Assembly: GCF_022869825.1 (NCBI RefSeq)
Contig: NZ_CP094971.1
Span: 1,551,501 to 1,615,500 of the forward strand
Source of the DNA: Clostridium sp. BJN0001
Lineage (GTDB): Bacteria > Bacillota > Clostridia > Clostridiales > Clostridiaceae
Length of the DNA stretch: 64,000 bases
Direction: 5' to 3'
Shown here: positions 1-8,596 of the stretch, one piece after another
How the letters are laid out: the number at the start of each line of letters is the position of its first letter
Position numbering within the stretch: position 1 is the stretch's first letter
Notes under the pieces: generated by a model
Seen by the model: the letters and a program-made list of their open reading frames with translations, nothing else
What the model was told of the DNA's origin: nothing
Database searches by the model: none
Made by a program: the position numbers and the translations under genes

Positions 1-1
1 T

Positions 2-313
2 AGAACCTATTCAACAGAATCTTTAAGTTTAAAATTTTACTTTACTATAAATAATCATTTTATGGGAGGCACTATACCTAAAACAGATGAAAAATTATTT
101 TTTTCCATTTATGCAGAAGATAAAAATATAAAAATAAATAGCATATTTATAATTTCACAAAATGGAATAATAATAAAACGAGTTGAAAATTTAAATCTTA
201 ATAAAGTGAAATATCTATATTCACATAAACCACGTATGATTGAGCACTGGTATATAATAAAAATTGTTCAAGAAAATAATAAAACAGCTTATAGTTCACC
301 AATTTTTAGATAA
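2..313 (+). CDS. CehA/McbA-like metallohydrolase, C-terminal fragment (5' end outside window)
   Basis: The reading frame is open to the left window edge, so this is the last ~103 residues of a longer protein; the ATG at 62 is internal. The visible part reads RTYSTE, then an MGG motif, and ends in SSPIF. This resembles the C-terminal beta-rich tail of CehA/McbA metal-dependent hydrolases of the PHP superfamily. The metal-binding PHP core lies outside the window, so catalytic residues cannot be checked. A hairpin terminator follows directly. The family call is an inference from a short tail and is moderately secure. Confidence 0.55.
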   Translation, partial: RTYSTESLSLKFYFTINNHFMGGTIPKTDEKLFFSIYAEDKNIKINSIFIISQNGIIIKRVENLNLNKVKYLYSHKPRMIEHWYIIKIVQENNKTAYSSPIFR

Positions 314-345
314 AAAAAGATGTTTAAACATAAACATCTTTTTTT
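312..345. terminator. Bidirectional intrinsic terminator
   Basis: A 9-bp stem (AGATGTTTA/TAAACATCT) with an A-run on one flank and a T-run on the other. It lies between two convergent genes and can serve both strands. Confidence 0.85.
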
Positions 346-347
346 AT

Positions 348-686
348 CTATTTATTATTTTTTTTGTTTTTTACTCTGTTAGGCTTTGGCTTAGATTTAA
401 TTACTATTTTCTTTTCTTTCTGTTTAGGTCCGCCGGTTTGCATAATATCCATAAACCATAAGAAAAATAATACCGAAACTACTGAAAGCGCTATATTTAC
501 ATAATTATTAATTATGCCAATTTTACCTGAAAACAGTTGTATTACAAATAGAACTATTGCAATTGCAAGTGGTATATACTTATTAATTCTGACTTTTGTA
601 AATATAAATTTTCTGCAAACATAATATAATGCAAATATTATAACTAACATAAATAAGAAACTTAAAATTCCAAATACAATATTCAT
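348..686 (-). CDS. Small integral membrane protein of unknown function
   Basis: A 112-residue protein with three likely membrane helices (about residues 3-24, 37-53 and 60-82). A strongly basic Lys/Arg/Asn-rich cytoplasmic tail makes up the last 25 or so residues. An AGGAGG ribosome binding site precedes the ATG at good spacing. I do not recognise a family. It is a single-gene unit with a convergent neighbour downstream and a divergent Lrp regulator upstream. No enzymatic motif is visible. Confidence 0.7.
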   Translation of the reverse strand: MNIVFGILSFLFMLVIIFALYYVCRKFIFTKVRINKYIPLAIAIVLFVIQLFSGKIGIINNYVNIALSVVSVLFFLWFMDIMQTGGPKQKEKKIVIKSKPKPNRVKNKKNNK

Positions 687-867
687 TTAACCATCCTCCT
701 ATTATATCCATATCTATCATATTAAATTTTAAATTAAAATTAAGATTAATTCAAGTAATATTCATACTTATAAATATTTTTTTATTTTATTTTTTAAAAA
801 ACCTTTAATTTATTCGCAAATTTTGATAAAATAGAATTATATTTTAATGAAAAGAGGTTTTTTTTAT

Positions 868-1335
868 ATGCCTATAAACATTAATTCTCATTTAGATGAT
901 TTAGACATTCAAATTCTTAAACTTCTTATTAATGAATGTAGAATTCCATATCTTGAAATAGCTAGGATATGTCATGTAAGCGGAGGAACAGTTCATGTAA
1001 GAATGAAAAAGATGGAGGATTTAGGTATAATCAAAGGTTCAAGAATAAATCTTGATCTTCCAAAATTAGGCTATGATGTATGCTGCTTTGTAGGTATATA
1101 TGTCGATAAAATAGCTCATCTTAACTCTGTTCTTGAAGGAATTAATAGTATAGAAGAAGTTGTAGAATTACATCTTACAACTGGAGATTATACTATGTTT
1201 GCTAAAATCGTATGTTCAAATATAAAAGATTTACAGAATATTCTTCTTGAAAAGTTAAATAAAATTGATGGTATTCAAAGAACTGATACATTTTTATCTC
1301 TTTCTCAACCTATAGACAGAGATATATCAATTTAA
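868..1335 (+). CDS. Lrp/AsnC family transcriptional regulator
   Basis: About 155 residues in the classic two-domain layout. An N-terminal helix-turn-helix (about residues 9-55: DDLDIQILKLL, then a recognition helix near SGGTVHVRMKKM) is followed by a RAM/AsnC ligand-binding domain of about 75 residues. An upstream in-frame ATG at 847 exists, but the AAGAGG Shine-Dalgarno lies just after it and 8-10 bases before the ATG at 868, so 868 is the likely start. Family members sense amino acids and bind DNA as multimers. It stands alone, so its target genes cannot be inferred from context. Confidence 0.9.
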   Translation: MPININSHLDDLDIQILKLLINECRIPYLEIARICHVSGGTVHVRMKKMEDLGIIKGSRINLDLPKLGYDVCCFVGIYVDKIAHLNSVLEGINSIEEVVELHLTTGDYTMFAKIVCSNIKDLQNILLEKLNKIDGIQRTDTFLSLSQPIDRDISI

Positions 1336-1510
1336 ATTTTTTCATATATTATGTAATGTATATTATCTTTATTTTTTCATAAACTATTTTATATTCAGAA
1401 TGTTTATTTGAAAATTTAATTGATAATATTTTTTCTTGTATTTATTAGATTAAACGGAATTGACTAGAAATTAATAAGATAATTTTATTATTTAACTATA
1501 ATTAATTTTA
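1336..1510. other. Intergenic region with no gene seen
   Basis: Very A+T-rich sequence between the Lrp gene and the hairpin at 1511. I see no ORF with a ribosome binding site and no tRNA-like fold. A TATAAT at 1497-1502 sits too close to the hairpin to drive anything large. Confidence 0.4.
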
Positions 1511-1540
1511 AAGGGAACAGGAATCTGTTCCCTTTATTAT
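1511..1540 (+). terminator. Intrinsic terminator-like hairpin
   Basis: A perfect 10-bp stem (AAGGGAACAG/CTGTTCCCTT) with a 4-base loop, followed by a TA-rich rather than pure T tract. It lies about 170 bases after the Lrp gene and is the probable terminator for that transcript. Confidence 0.65.
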
Positions 1541-1626
1541 TTATTAATAAAATTTAAGAATATATTAATTTAATTTTATATATTTTATATTATAATAATT
1601 ATAAGTACTTACAAAAGGAGGATACA

Positions 1627-2382
1627 ATGCTTAATAATTTAATTTGCTATAATATAATATTCTATTTTATGATTTATTCATTTTTAGGATGGTGTACAGA
1701 GGTTTTATATTATTTTAAAATAGAACATAAATTTGTAAATCGTGGATTTTTATACGGACCATTTTGTCCAATATATGGATGTGGAATTATACTTGTTATA
1801 ACGCTTCTTGATGAATATAAGAATAATTTATTTATTCTTTTTATATCTGCATTTTTCTTAACTAGTATACTTGAATATATAACTGGATATATATTAGAAA
1901 AATTATTCAAATCAAAATGGTGGGACTATACTGATGATCCTTTTAATATAAATGGAAGAGTATGTCTATTATATTCTATATTATGGGCTATATCATGTGT
2001 TTTTATTATAAAAGTTCTGCACCCTTTGAATATATTAATTTCAAATAATATCTCATTAAACATAAAACTATTTGTTTCATACGTATTCTCAATTTACTTT
2101 TTTACAGATTCAATTTTTACTGTTCTTTCTTTAATAAAATTTAAATCTTTATTAACTAAACTTCAGTTGCAGCTTGTAAGTGTTCGTGAATCAGAAATTT
2201 TTACAAGAGGAAATGTTATTTTAAATGCAAAGGAAAAAGCTTTAAAAACAGTGCAATCTTTATCAAAAATGAAATTCAATTTAAATCATATACGTCTTAT
2301 AAAAGCTTTTCCAAATGTATCTTCCAAAAAATTTGGATATATACTAAATTCAATAAAAGACTATATAAAAAAAGAAAAGTAA
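1627..2382 (+). CDS. CmpB-type putative ABC-transporter membrane protein (PF06541-like)
   Basis: A 251-residue polytopic protein. The N-terminal motif with FLGWCTEVLYY followed by NRGFLYGPFCPIYG is characteristic of the clostridial and bacillar family labelled putative ABC-transporter type IV. About five membrane helices span residues 8-165, and a helical, partly basic cytoplasmic tail covers about 170-251. AAAGGAGG lies 5 bases before the ATG. No ATPase partner is adjacent, so a transport role is only a family label. A strong convergent terminator follows. Confidence 0.75.
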   Translation: MLNNLICYNIIFYFMIYSFLGWCTEVLYYFKIEHKFVNRGFLYGPFCPIYGCGIILVITLLDEYKNNLFILFISAFFLTSILEYITGYILEKLFKSKWWDYTDDPFNINGRVCLLYSILWAISCVFIIKVLHPLNILISNNISLNIKLFVSYVFSIYFFTDSIFTVLSLIKFKSLLTKLQLQLVSVRESEIFTRGNVILNAKEKALKTVQSLSKMKFNLNHIRLIKAFPNVSSKKFGYILNSIKDYIKKEK

Positions 2383-2405
2383 GATTATCTTACTTTTCTT
2401 TTTTT
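2371..2405. terminator. Bidirectional intrinsic terminator
   Basis: A 14-bp stem (arms 2371-2384 and 2388-2401) with a 3-base loop, followed by a T-run. It separates the convergent CmpB-type gene and the PEPCK-like gene. Confidence 0.85.
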
Positions 2406-2406
2406 G

Positions 2407-4167
2407 TTATTTATCTTTTCTAAATTTCTTTATCTCTTCAAATAATTCAAGTGCCGCATTTCTAGGTCCATCTTTTTCTTGTCCTTTAACGCCAAGGCAT
2501 GTCCTTATCTGTCCTACTTTAACTTGACCTGAATTATACATTGTATCGAAATACTTTTTAATAGTAGCTCCAGTTTCTTTCTGCTTCTGTACAGGGCCAA
2601 ATGGATTTGCAAAGAATGTTTTACTTAATCCTTTTTCTGAAGTAGTTCCTTTAGCCATTCGTGCTCCCTCTACAAATACAGGCATAGCTTCTTCAACTTT
2701 ATCAAAATAATTTAAGTATTTTCCATCTTTTTCTACAGATTCATAGTTATTTGCATAGAATAAAAAGTCCACTTTATGAGGCTTATTTATTTCTTTATAT
2801 GAAGCTGCTGGAACAACAAGTCTTGCATTTACCTTATCAGGATTCATAAAAATACTTCTATCCATTTCTTTAAATGCATAGCCTTGATCTAAATCATCAA
2901 GTCTTACAAATGCTCCAATTTCAGTTCCATATGCATTAATTACTCCATCTTCAAGTTTAAATGTACCCATATCATCAAATATAATTGTCATATCTGAAAT
3001 ATACTCTTCACTAAGACTTCTAAATGCTTCAAGACTTTCAGATTTACCTGCTCCACTGTCACCCATAATGACAACATTTGCTTCAGCACCAGTCTTTAAT
3101 ACTACATTTACCATTGAACCATGTATTGGAAGGTATCCTTGCTTAATCATTAATAAATTATAAAGAGTTAATACCATCTTTTTTACATATCCAAAATAAT
3201 CTATTTCTTCTGAATGATTAATATATCCGAGCATTACATCATTCTTTTTATCATCATAAAATACAGTCTTTAATTCTTCACCATCATCTTTTGCACCGAA
3301 TACAAAAATCATATCTGGTTTTCTTCCTCTTGTCTCCTGGCTTCTTGCCATCTCAAAAAGATTACATAAAGTCACGCCATGTTCCATAAAATCTCTATGG
3401 AAATAGATAAAAATAAGTTTTCCGCCTATTTTAGCAGGATAACAGAACCAATGTTCCTTATTTATATCTGCATACTGAAGTGGATTATAGTCAACTTCTG
3501 TAAAAATTCCTTTTCTTGTATTTCTCTTTGGATAAGTAATAAATGGTGTTTCAAGAAGTATGTGATCTATAAAAGGAATACTTTCAAGTGATTCATATCC
3601 TTCTGGTATTGCCCATCCTATCTGATTAATCATTATACATGCATTTCCACCTGCAGGAATCTGTCTATAAACCTTTGGCTCATATCCAACAACATTCTTT
3701 TCAACTTTTCTATATAATCTTAATATAAGTTTTGAAAAATTACTGTTGGCATCTGTAAAACTTACTGCTGCAATTCCTTGCTGTTCTTTATATCTATGAA
3801 TTAAAGTATATCTTTCAAGTTTTCTCCAAAATAAATAGAATCCCTCAATAAAAGAAATAAACGAATCTTTATCCTGTAATAACTTTGAATAATCTTCATT
3901 ATGTTTTACAAGTTCATCTGCACCCATAACTGTAAGACACTTTATTACTTTAATAAGTTTAATTCTTATATCTATAAGACTCTCTGTATCAAATGCGTTC
4001 TTTATAAATTTAAATAATGTTGTATTCTTTTTTTTAGATTTTCTTAGATAAATTTCTAATACTCTTCTAAATCCTTCACTTTCAAGTAACGATTCGAAAG
4101 TATCACAATACTTTGCAGTAAAATTTAACATAACTTTATCGTTACTAATTGAAAATTCTTTTTTCAT
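2407..4167 (-). CDS. HPr kinase/PEP-carboxykinase-like P-loop protein
   Basis: A 586-residue cytoplasmic protein with no signal peptide. The C-terminal half has a P-loop GDSGAGKS (369-376), a preceding PIHGSM motif around His349 and a double-Asp motif IFDDMG (398-399). This combination is typical of the HPr-kinase/PEPCK superfamily. The ~340-residue N-terminal half has no motif I know. I believe relatives in clostridia are labelled PEP carboxykinase, but length and motif spacing do not fit classical ATP- or GTP-PEPCK closely, so the reaction is open. It is monocistronic, with its own promoter at 4240-4267. Confidence 0.6.
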   Translation of the reverse strand: MKKEFSISNDKVMLNFTAKYCDTFESLLESEGFRRVLEIYLRKSKKKNTTLFKFIKNAFDTESLIDIRIKLIKVIKCLTVMGADELVKHNEDYSKLLQDKDSFISFIEGFYLFWRKLERYTLIHRYKEQQGIAAVSFTDANSNFSKLILRLYRKVEKNVVGYEPKVYRQIPAGGNACIMINQIGWAIPEGYESLESIPFIDHILLETPFITYPKRNTRKGIFTEVDYNPLQYADINKEHWFCYPAKIGGKLIFIYFHRDFMEHGVTLCNLFEMARSQETRGRKPDMIFVFGAKDDGEELKTVFYDDKKNDVMLGYINHSEEIDYFGYVKKMVLTLYNLLMIKQGYLPIHGSMVNVVLKTGAEANVVIMGDSGAGKSESLEAFRSLSEEYISDMTIIFDDMGTFKLEDGVINAYGTEIGAFVRLDDLDQGYAFKEMDRSIFMNPDKVNARLVVPAASYKEINKPHKVDFLFYANNYESVEKDGKYLNYFDKVEEAMPVFVEGARMAKGTTSEKGLSKTFFANPFGPVQKQKETGATIKKYFDTMYNSGQVKVGQIRTCLGVKGQEKDGPRNAALELFEEIKKFRKDK

Positions 4168-4239
4168 AATTTGCCCCCTATATGAATTTTTCTATTAATT
4201 AAAATTGCATAATTCAATGTATTTTCACACATTAATTTC

Positions 4240-4267
4240 ATTATACCATAATTTTTGCAATATTCAA
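4240..4267 (-). promoter_or_regulatory. Sigma-A-type promoter for the PEPCK-like gene
   Basis: Read on the minus strand: -35 TTGAAT (4262-4267), 16-base spacer, and -10 TATAAT (4240-4245) preceded by TGG, an extended -10. The predicted 5' leader is about 65 bases. Confidence 0.7.
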
Positions 4268-4359
4268 CATTGTCTTTTTGCATTTTCGCATTTTTTGTAA
4301 CAATTTACATGGTTAATAAATATTTTTATGTCAATTATTATATATGGAGGTGATTTGTT

Positions 4360-5208
4360 TTGAAATTAAAGAAATTTATACTTATTTTTTTAGGAATCAT
4401 ACTTACTATTAATATATTTTCATGTAATAAATTTAATACTAATTTCCCATATATGAAAATACATTTTATAAACGTAGGTCAAGGTGATGCAATTTTAATA
4501 CAGGTAAATAACAAAAATTTATTAATAGATTCAGGACCCTCGGAATCGAAAGATATGATTTTAAATTATCTTGATTCTCAAAATATCAAGAAATTAGATT
4601 TTGTAGTTGCAACTCATCCACATGAAGATCATATAGGAAATATGTCTTCAATTATAAATTCTTATCCTATAGACTATTTTTGTGCTCCTAAAGTTACATC
4701 TGATGCTAAATATTTTGAAAGAATGATTTATTCTCTTAAAAAGAAAAATCTAAAAATTAATGTTTTAAATATAAACGAAAAATGTCCGATAGATTTAGGT
4801 AAAAATACTGAAGTTAAAGTACTCTCCCCTACAAATAGAAAATATGATAATATAAATAATTACTCCTGTGTATTAAAAATAAAATTTTTAAATAATACAT
4901 TTCTTTTTATGGGTGATGCAGAAAAAGAAGCAGAAGATGAAATATTAAGTAATTTTAATGATATACATGCAGATGTTATTAAGATTGGTCACCATGGTTC
5001 TGAAACTTCAACCTCTAATGAGTTTTTACAAAGAGTTTCACCTAAAATATCTATTATTTCATGTGGATACAATAACAATTTTGGTCATCCACATAAAAAA
5101 ACTCTTGATAAATTAAAAAATATAACCAAAATATATAGAACTGATATGGATGATAATATTGTATTAATTTCTAACGGACATAAAATACTAAAACTAAAGG
5201 CACCCTAA
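4360..5208 (+). CDS. Secreted MBL-fold hydrolase lipoprotein (ComEC/Rec2 C-terminal-domain type)
   Basis: Begins with TTG, 9 bases after GGAGG. Residues 1-22 form a lipoprotein signal peptide with lipid-attachment Cys22 (lipobox IFSC). The mature part is a metallo-beta-lactamase fold with THPHEDH (His86, His88, Asp90, His91), GDAE (Asp186) and GHHGS (His211-His212). These resemble the stand-alone version of the ComEC nuclease-like domain. It is therefore likely an extracellular, membrane-tethered metal-dependent phosphodiesterase or nuclease; the substrate is unknown. It is monocistronic and divergent from the PEPCK-like gene. Confidence 0.85.
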   Translation: MKLKKFILIFLGIILTINIFSCNKFNTNFPYMKIHFINVGQGDAILIQVNNKNLLIDSGPSESKDMILNYLDSQNIKKLDFVVATHPHEDHIGNMSSIINSYPIDYFCAPKVTSDAKYFERMIYSLKKKNLKINVLNINEKCPIDLGKNTEVKVLSPTNRKYDNINNYSCVLKIKFLNNTFLFMGDAEKEAEDEILSNFNDIHADVIKIGHHGSETSTSNEFLQRVSPKISIISCGYNNNFGHPHKKTLDKLKNITKIYRTDMDDNIVLISNGHKILKLKAP

Positions 5209-5225
5209 ATTGGTTGCCTTTAGTT
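5192..5225 (+). terminator. Hairpin overlapping the stop codon of the MBL lipoprotein gene
   Basis: An 11-bp stem (AACTAAAGGCA/TGCCTTTAGTT) with a 12-base loop containing the stop codon. There is no clear T-tract after it, so it may be a weak terminator or an mRNA 3' stabiliser. Confidence 0.5.
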
Positions 5226-5272
5226 CGTTAAATTAGAAGAATGTGCAATAAGTATTATACTCATAACCTTCG

Positions 5273-5968
5273 TTATTTTTTTCGTAAAATAACATGATGA
5301 AAGAAAGCAATGGCTTTATACTCTTCTAATTCACTTACCTTCAATTCCATTTCTAACATCTGTTCCTGCCATGCCTCATCTTTTTGAATCTCCTGATTTT
5401 GCTGTAAATCCCAAAATGTTCTCATACCTAAGATTCTTTCTAATTCAAATTTATCTGACCATTCTAATAGTTCTTTATCCTCATAGTAATTAATCATGCC
5501 AAACTTTTGTGCATGTCCATTTTTACCTTCCAATAATTCATTGGCATGTTCAAAATTATTCAGTAATACTACCATCTGCATAACTCTTCCAACCCTATTA
5601 TGTTTTAAAACAGAAAGATAACCGTTCTTCTTTAATATCCTTGAAAATTCCTTTATGATTTCTTCTCTTTCATTTGCATATTCAAAAACATTGTGACACA
5701 ATATCACATCAAACGATTCATTTTCAAAATTTTCAAGTTCCTTTATGTCTCCTTTTATTTGTATATAGTTATTTTCTCTAAATCTATCTTGAATCGTATT
5801 TTCATCTGGCTCAATTGCTATAACCTCATTGTCTATTGCAAAATGGTTGGCTGTCATTCCATTTCCACTTCCAAAATCCAAGACTTTTTTATTATGTATG
5901 TGTTTTAATTGTTTCCATGTCATTTTCTTCTGTAGCAACTCCCAAGGGGCAATATCTTTAGAATCCAT
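5273..5968 (-). CDS. Class I SAM-dependent methyltransferase (Methyltransf_11 type)
   Basis: 231 residues. SAM-binding motif I is at about 29-37 (VLDFGSGNG), the acidic end of strand 2 at about Glu53, and the motif with CHNVFEYA at 91-98. The C-terminal part has a helical lid and a final HHVILRKK strand. The substrate is not predictable; small-molecule methylases are the closest type. Codon choice looks somewhat less A+T-biased to the eye than in neighbours, and the flanking spacers are long, so recent acquisition is possible but unproven. Confidence 0.8.
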   Translation of the reverse strand: MDSKDIAPWELLQKKMTWKQLKHIHNKKVLDFGSGNGMTANHFAIDNEVIAIEPDENTIQDRFRENNYIQIKGDIKELENFENESFDVILCHNVFEYANEREEIIKEFSRILKKNGYLSVLKHNRVGRVMQMVVLLNNFEHANELLEGKNGHAQKFGMINYYEDKELLEWSDKFELERILGMRTFWDLQQNQEIQKDEAWQEQMLEMELKVSELEEYKAIAFFHHVILRKK

Positions 5969-6213
5969 TCTTAATACCTCCTAATTATATAAACAATTTT
6001 TACTTCGCATTTATTACTATTGTACACTAACTTAATTATATAATACATAAATAGAAGTAACAATATGACATTTACTAAGTAAACCACTAGAACTTGTATA
6101 TATTTTAAGAAAGAAAGTCAAACAAATCCTTAAATACATATAATCCAGTTGTTTCAGAAGATATAGCTATTTAACTCTGTATAAAATACTGTTTACAATA
6201 AGTTATGTACTAT
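5969..6213. other. Long intergenic spacer with no gene seen
   Basis: About 245 bases between the methyltransferase start and the rubrerythrin terminator. It has no ORF with a credible ribosome binding site and no RNA-like fold I can defend. A TACAAT at about 6020 on the minus strand could be the methyltransferase -10, but the -35 is poor. Confidence 0.4.
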
Positions 6214-6258
6214 AAAATAAGCTGTTGCGTACACAGTATTGTACACAACAGCTTATTT
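6214..6258 (-). terminator. Long inverted repeat, terminator of the rubrerythrin gene
   Basis: Arms of about 18-19 bases (AAAATAAGCTGTTG and GTAC against their complements) pair around an 8-base loop with a single C-A mismatch. On the minus strand it ends in a U-rich tract just after the rubrerythrin gene. It is longer than the other terminators here. Confidence 0.7.
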
Positions 6259-6300
6259 TAATATTCACCATTTAATTGTTTAGGCGAATTGGTTAAAATC

Positions 6301-6846
6301 TTATTTAAAGTATCTGTCAAGTAATCCCTTGAATGCTTTTCCGTGTCTAGCTTCATCTTTAGCCATTTCATGAACTGTATCATGGATAGCATCTAAATCA
6401 GCTGCTTTAGCTCTCTTTGCTAAATCGAACTTACCTGCTGTTGCACCATTTTCAGCAATAACTCTCATCTCTAAGTTCTTCTTAGTTGAATCAGTGATGA
6501 CTTCTCCTAATAATTCAGCAAACTTAGATGCATGTTCTGCTTCTTCATGTGCTGCTTTTTCATAGTATAAACCAACTTCAGGATATCCTTCTCTAAATGC
6601 AACTCTTGACATTGCTAAGTACATTCCAACTTCATGACATTCTCCATCAAAGTTAGCTTGAAGATCTTTATATATATCTTCTTTAACTCCTTTAGCAACT
6701 CCTACAACATGTTCAGCAGCCCAGAAAAGTTCGTCTTCTTTCTGTTCTGTAAATTTATCAGCTCCTGCTCCACATACTGGACATTTTTCTGGAGCCTTTT
6801 CTCCTTCATATATATAACCACAAACTGTACAAACAAATTTTTTCAT
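6301..6846 (-). CDS. rbr: Reverse rubrerythrin (N-terminal rubredoxin domain)
   Basis: 181 residues. The N-terminal rubredoxin-like iron site has Cys6, Cys9, Cys22 and Cys25; the ferritin-like diiron domain has ExxH-type motifs ([22 protein letters not shown]). Rubredoxin first is the reverse of classical rubrerythrin, as in the oxygen-induced rubrerythrins of Clostridium acetobutylicum. Such proteins act as NADH-linked peroxide (and oxygen) reductases in the cytoplasm of anaerobes. GGAGGAG precedes the ATG. The promoter is at 6886-6914. A weak PerR-box-like match (TTATAATTATAAAAT, 6868-6882) overlaps the start-site region, but in such A+T-rich DNA it is not convincing alone. Confidence 0.93.
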   Translation of the reverse strand: MKKFVCTVCGYIYEGEKAPEKCPVCGAGADKFTEQKEDELFWAAEHVVGVAKGVKEDIYKDLQANFDGECHEVGMYLAMSRVAFREGYPEVGLYYEKAAHEEAEHASKFAELLGEVITDSTKKNLEMRVIAENGATAGKFDLAKRAKAADLDAIHDTVHEMAKDEARHGKAFKGLLDRYFK

Positions 6847-6885
6847 AATCTTTCTCCTCCTAAAATATTATAATTATAAAATTAA

Positions 6886-6914
6886 TATTTAATCGCTAAT
6901 TAGTTTAATGTCTA
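6886..6914 (-). promoter_or_regulatory. Promoter for reverse rubrerythrin
   Basis: On the minus strand: -35 TAGACA (6909-6914), 17-base spacer, -10 TAAATA (6886-6891). It gives a leader of about 33 bases ahead of the ribosome binding site. Confidence 0.5.
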
Positions 6915-7058
6915 ATCAGTAATCATTTCTTGTCTACAGTCATTATTATATAATAATAGTTCTTATTTGTAAAGCCTTTTTTCAAAAAAATGTTGTATTG
7001 TTTATTTATCGCATAAACTGTATAATAATGAAGAGAAAATTGTTAAGGAGTGATTCTT

Positions 7059-7970
7059 TTGTTTGGATATGTTACTCCACTTATACCAGAGCTTAAAGTT
7101 AAAGATTATGAACGTTTTAAATGTTATTATTGTGGGCTCTGTATTCATCTAAAAGAAAACTTTGGTAATATTCCAAGGTTAGCATTAAATTATGACATGA
7201 CTTTTTTAGGAATACTTTTAGATGCGTTAAGTTCTGATGATGTTTCAGTAAAGAAACATGTATGTATTCTTCACCCTTTTTCAAAAAAAGTTGTTATTAA
7301 TAATAATAAAGCATTATTATATGCTGCATCTATGAATGTTGCTTTGTTTTATTACAAACTAACTGATGATTATATAGATGATAAAGATATATTAAGTAAA
7401 ATCAAATCAATGATATTATCGCCTTACGAGAGAAAATTTTCTAAAGAGATTGATATTATAAATTCTGAAATAAAAAGTAATCTATTATCGCTTCAAAAAC
7501 TTGAAAAAAATAAGAATTTTAATTCTTTAGATGAAATTTCTGATCCTTTTAGTAAAATTGTTGGAATAATACTTAAATATTATCCCTATAAATTAAAAGA
7601 CGATTCTAAAGAACTAAGAAATACCTTATATAATCTTGGATATTGTCTTGGAAAGTTTATATATATAGTAGATGCTCTTGATGATCTAGAAGATGATATA
7701 AAACGCTCAAAATTTAATCCAATTCAATTTCTATATAATAAGGATAATATTCCTTATAAGACTTTTATAAAGCAAATTAAAGATAAAATTGATTTTATAA
7801 TTTATAATTGTGGATATACAATTAATGAAAATTTAATAAATTTAAAATTGTATAAGAATAAGGATATACTTTATAATATAATTGAGCTTGGTTTAATGGA
7901 TAAATATAAAAAAATAACTAACCATAAAACTAATGAACATAAAAGGAGTGATTCTAATGAATCCTTATGA
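7059..7970 (+). CDS. DUF5685 family protein of unknown function
   Basis: 303 residues from a TTG 8 bases after AAGGAG; the GTG at 7050 overlaps that ribosome binding site and is rejected. The family N-terminus MFGYVTP is followed by a Cys cluster KCYYCGLC (Cys22, Cys25, Cys28) and Cys69/His72, a possible metal or Fe-S site. Two acidic motifs, TDDYIDD (102-108) and DALDDLEDD (205-213), lie in mostly helical sequence. They recall the two Asp-rich metal sites of squalene/phytoene-synthase-fold enzymes, although this is only a visual resemblance. It is the first gene of a three-gene operon and overlaps the J-protein gene by 14 bases. Confidence 0.8.
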   Translation: MFGYVTPLIPELKVKDYERFKCYYCGLCIHLKENFGNIPRLALNYDMTFLGILLDALSSDDVSVKKHVCILHPFSKKVVINNNKALLYAASMNVALFYYKLTDDYIDDKDILSKIKSMILSPYERKFSKEIDIINSEIKSNLLSLQKLEKNKNFNSLDEISDPFSKIVGIILKYYPYKLKDDSKELRNTLYNLGYCLGKFIYIVDALDDLEDDIKRSKFNPIQFLYNKDNIPYKTFIKQIKDKIDFIIYNCGYTINENLINLKLYKNKDILYNIIELGLMDKYKKITNHKTNEHKRSDSNESL

Positions 7971-8583
7971 AATACTAGGGGTAAAAGAAAATTCAACTCA
8001 GGATGAAATAAAAAAAGCTTATAGAAAATTAATAAAACAATATCATCCTGATAAATACGTCGATAATCCTCTTAAGGATTTGGCTGAGCAAAAAATGAGA
8101 GAAATTAATGAAGCTTATGATATGCTTACTAAAAACAAAGGACAAAGTTATAATAATAACAATACGTCTTCATCATATTCAAATTCTTCATATTCAGGCT
8201 CTTCTTACGGAAATAACGAAACTGCATCTTTTGCATCTGTAAGAAATTATATTCAAATGAGAAATCTTGATGCTGCTTTAAATGAACTTAACTCTATTTC
8301 TTATAAATCAGCAGAATGGCATTTTTTATATGGTGTAATAATGGCAAATAAAGGATGGTACGACTCTGCATTTGACCATTTAAATACAGCAGTAGGAATG
8401 GATCCAAACAATTATGAATATAGGCAAACTCTAAATAGTTTAAACAGACGAAGTAATGCATATCAAAACCCTTATCGTACTGTGAATACAAACAGACAAG
8501 ATGCATGTGACTGTTGCATAAATTTATGGTGTCTTGATTCTATATGTGAATGTATGGGAGGCGACTTAGTCCCTTGTATGTAA
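7957..8583 (+). CDS. J-domain (DnaJ-like) protein with Cys-rich C-terminal tail
   Basis: 208 residues. The start is the ATG at 7957, 8 bases after AAAGGAG; an upstream ATG at 7933 precedes that site and is rejected. An N-terminal J domain (about 1-60) contains HPD at 30-32. A Ser/Asn/Tyr-rich linker follows (about 65-88), then a TPR-like helical hairpin (about 95-150). The last 26 residues hold seven Cys and the [11 protein letters not shown] motif. It is not canonical DnaJ, since the G/F-zinc-finger layout is missing. It probably recruits Hsp70/DnaK to a specific client, plausibly the overlapping DUF5685 protein. Confidence 0.88.
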   Translation: MNPYEILGVKENSTQDEIKKAYRKLIKQYHPDKYVDNPLKDLAEQKMREINEAYDMLTKNKGQSYNNNNTSSSYSNSSYSGSSYGNNETASFASVRNYIQMRNLDAALNELNSISYKSAEWHFLYGVIMANKGWYDSAFDHLNTAVGMDPNNYEYRQTLNSLNRRSNAYQNPYRTVNTNRQDACDCCINLWCLDSICECMGGDLVPCM

Positions 8584-8596
8584 AGAGGTGATTAAA

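Noticed and set aside
6868..6882. PerR box called as a firm site
   Set aside because: The second half-site matches only about four of seven positions, and the whole spacer is A+T-rich, so it is mentioned but not listed as a feature.
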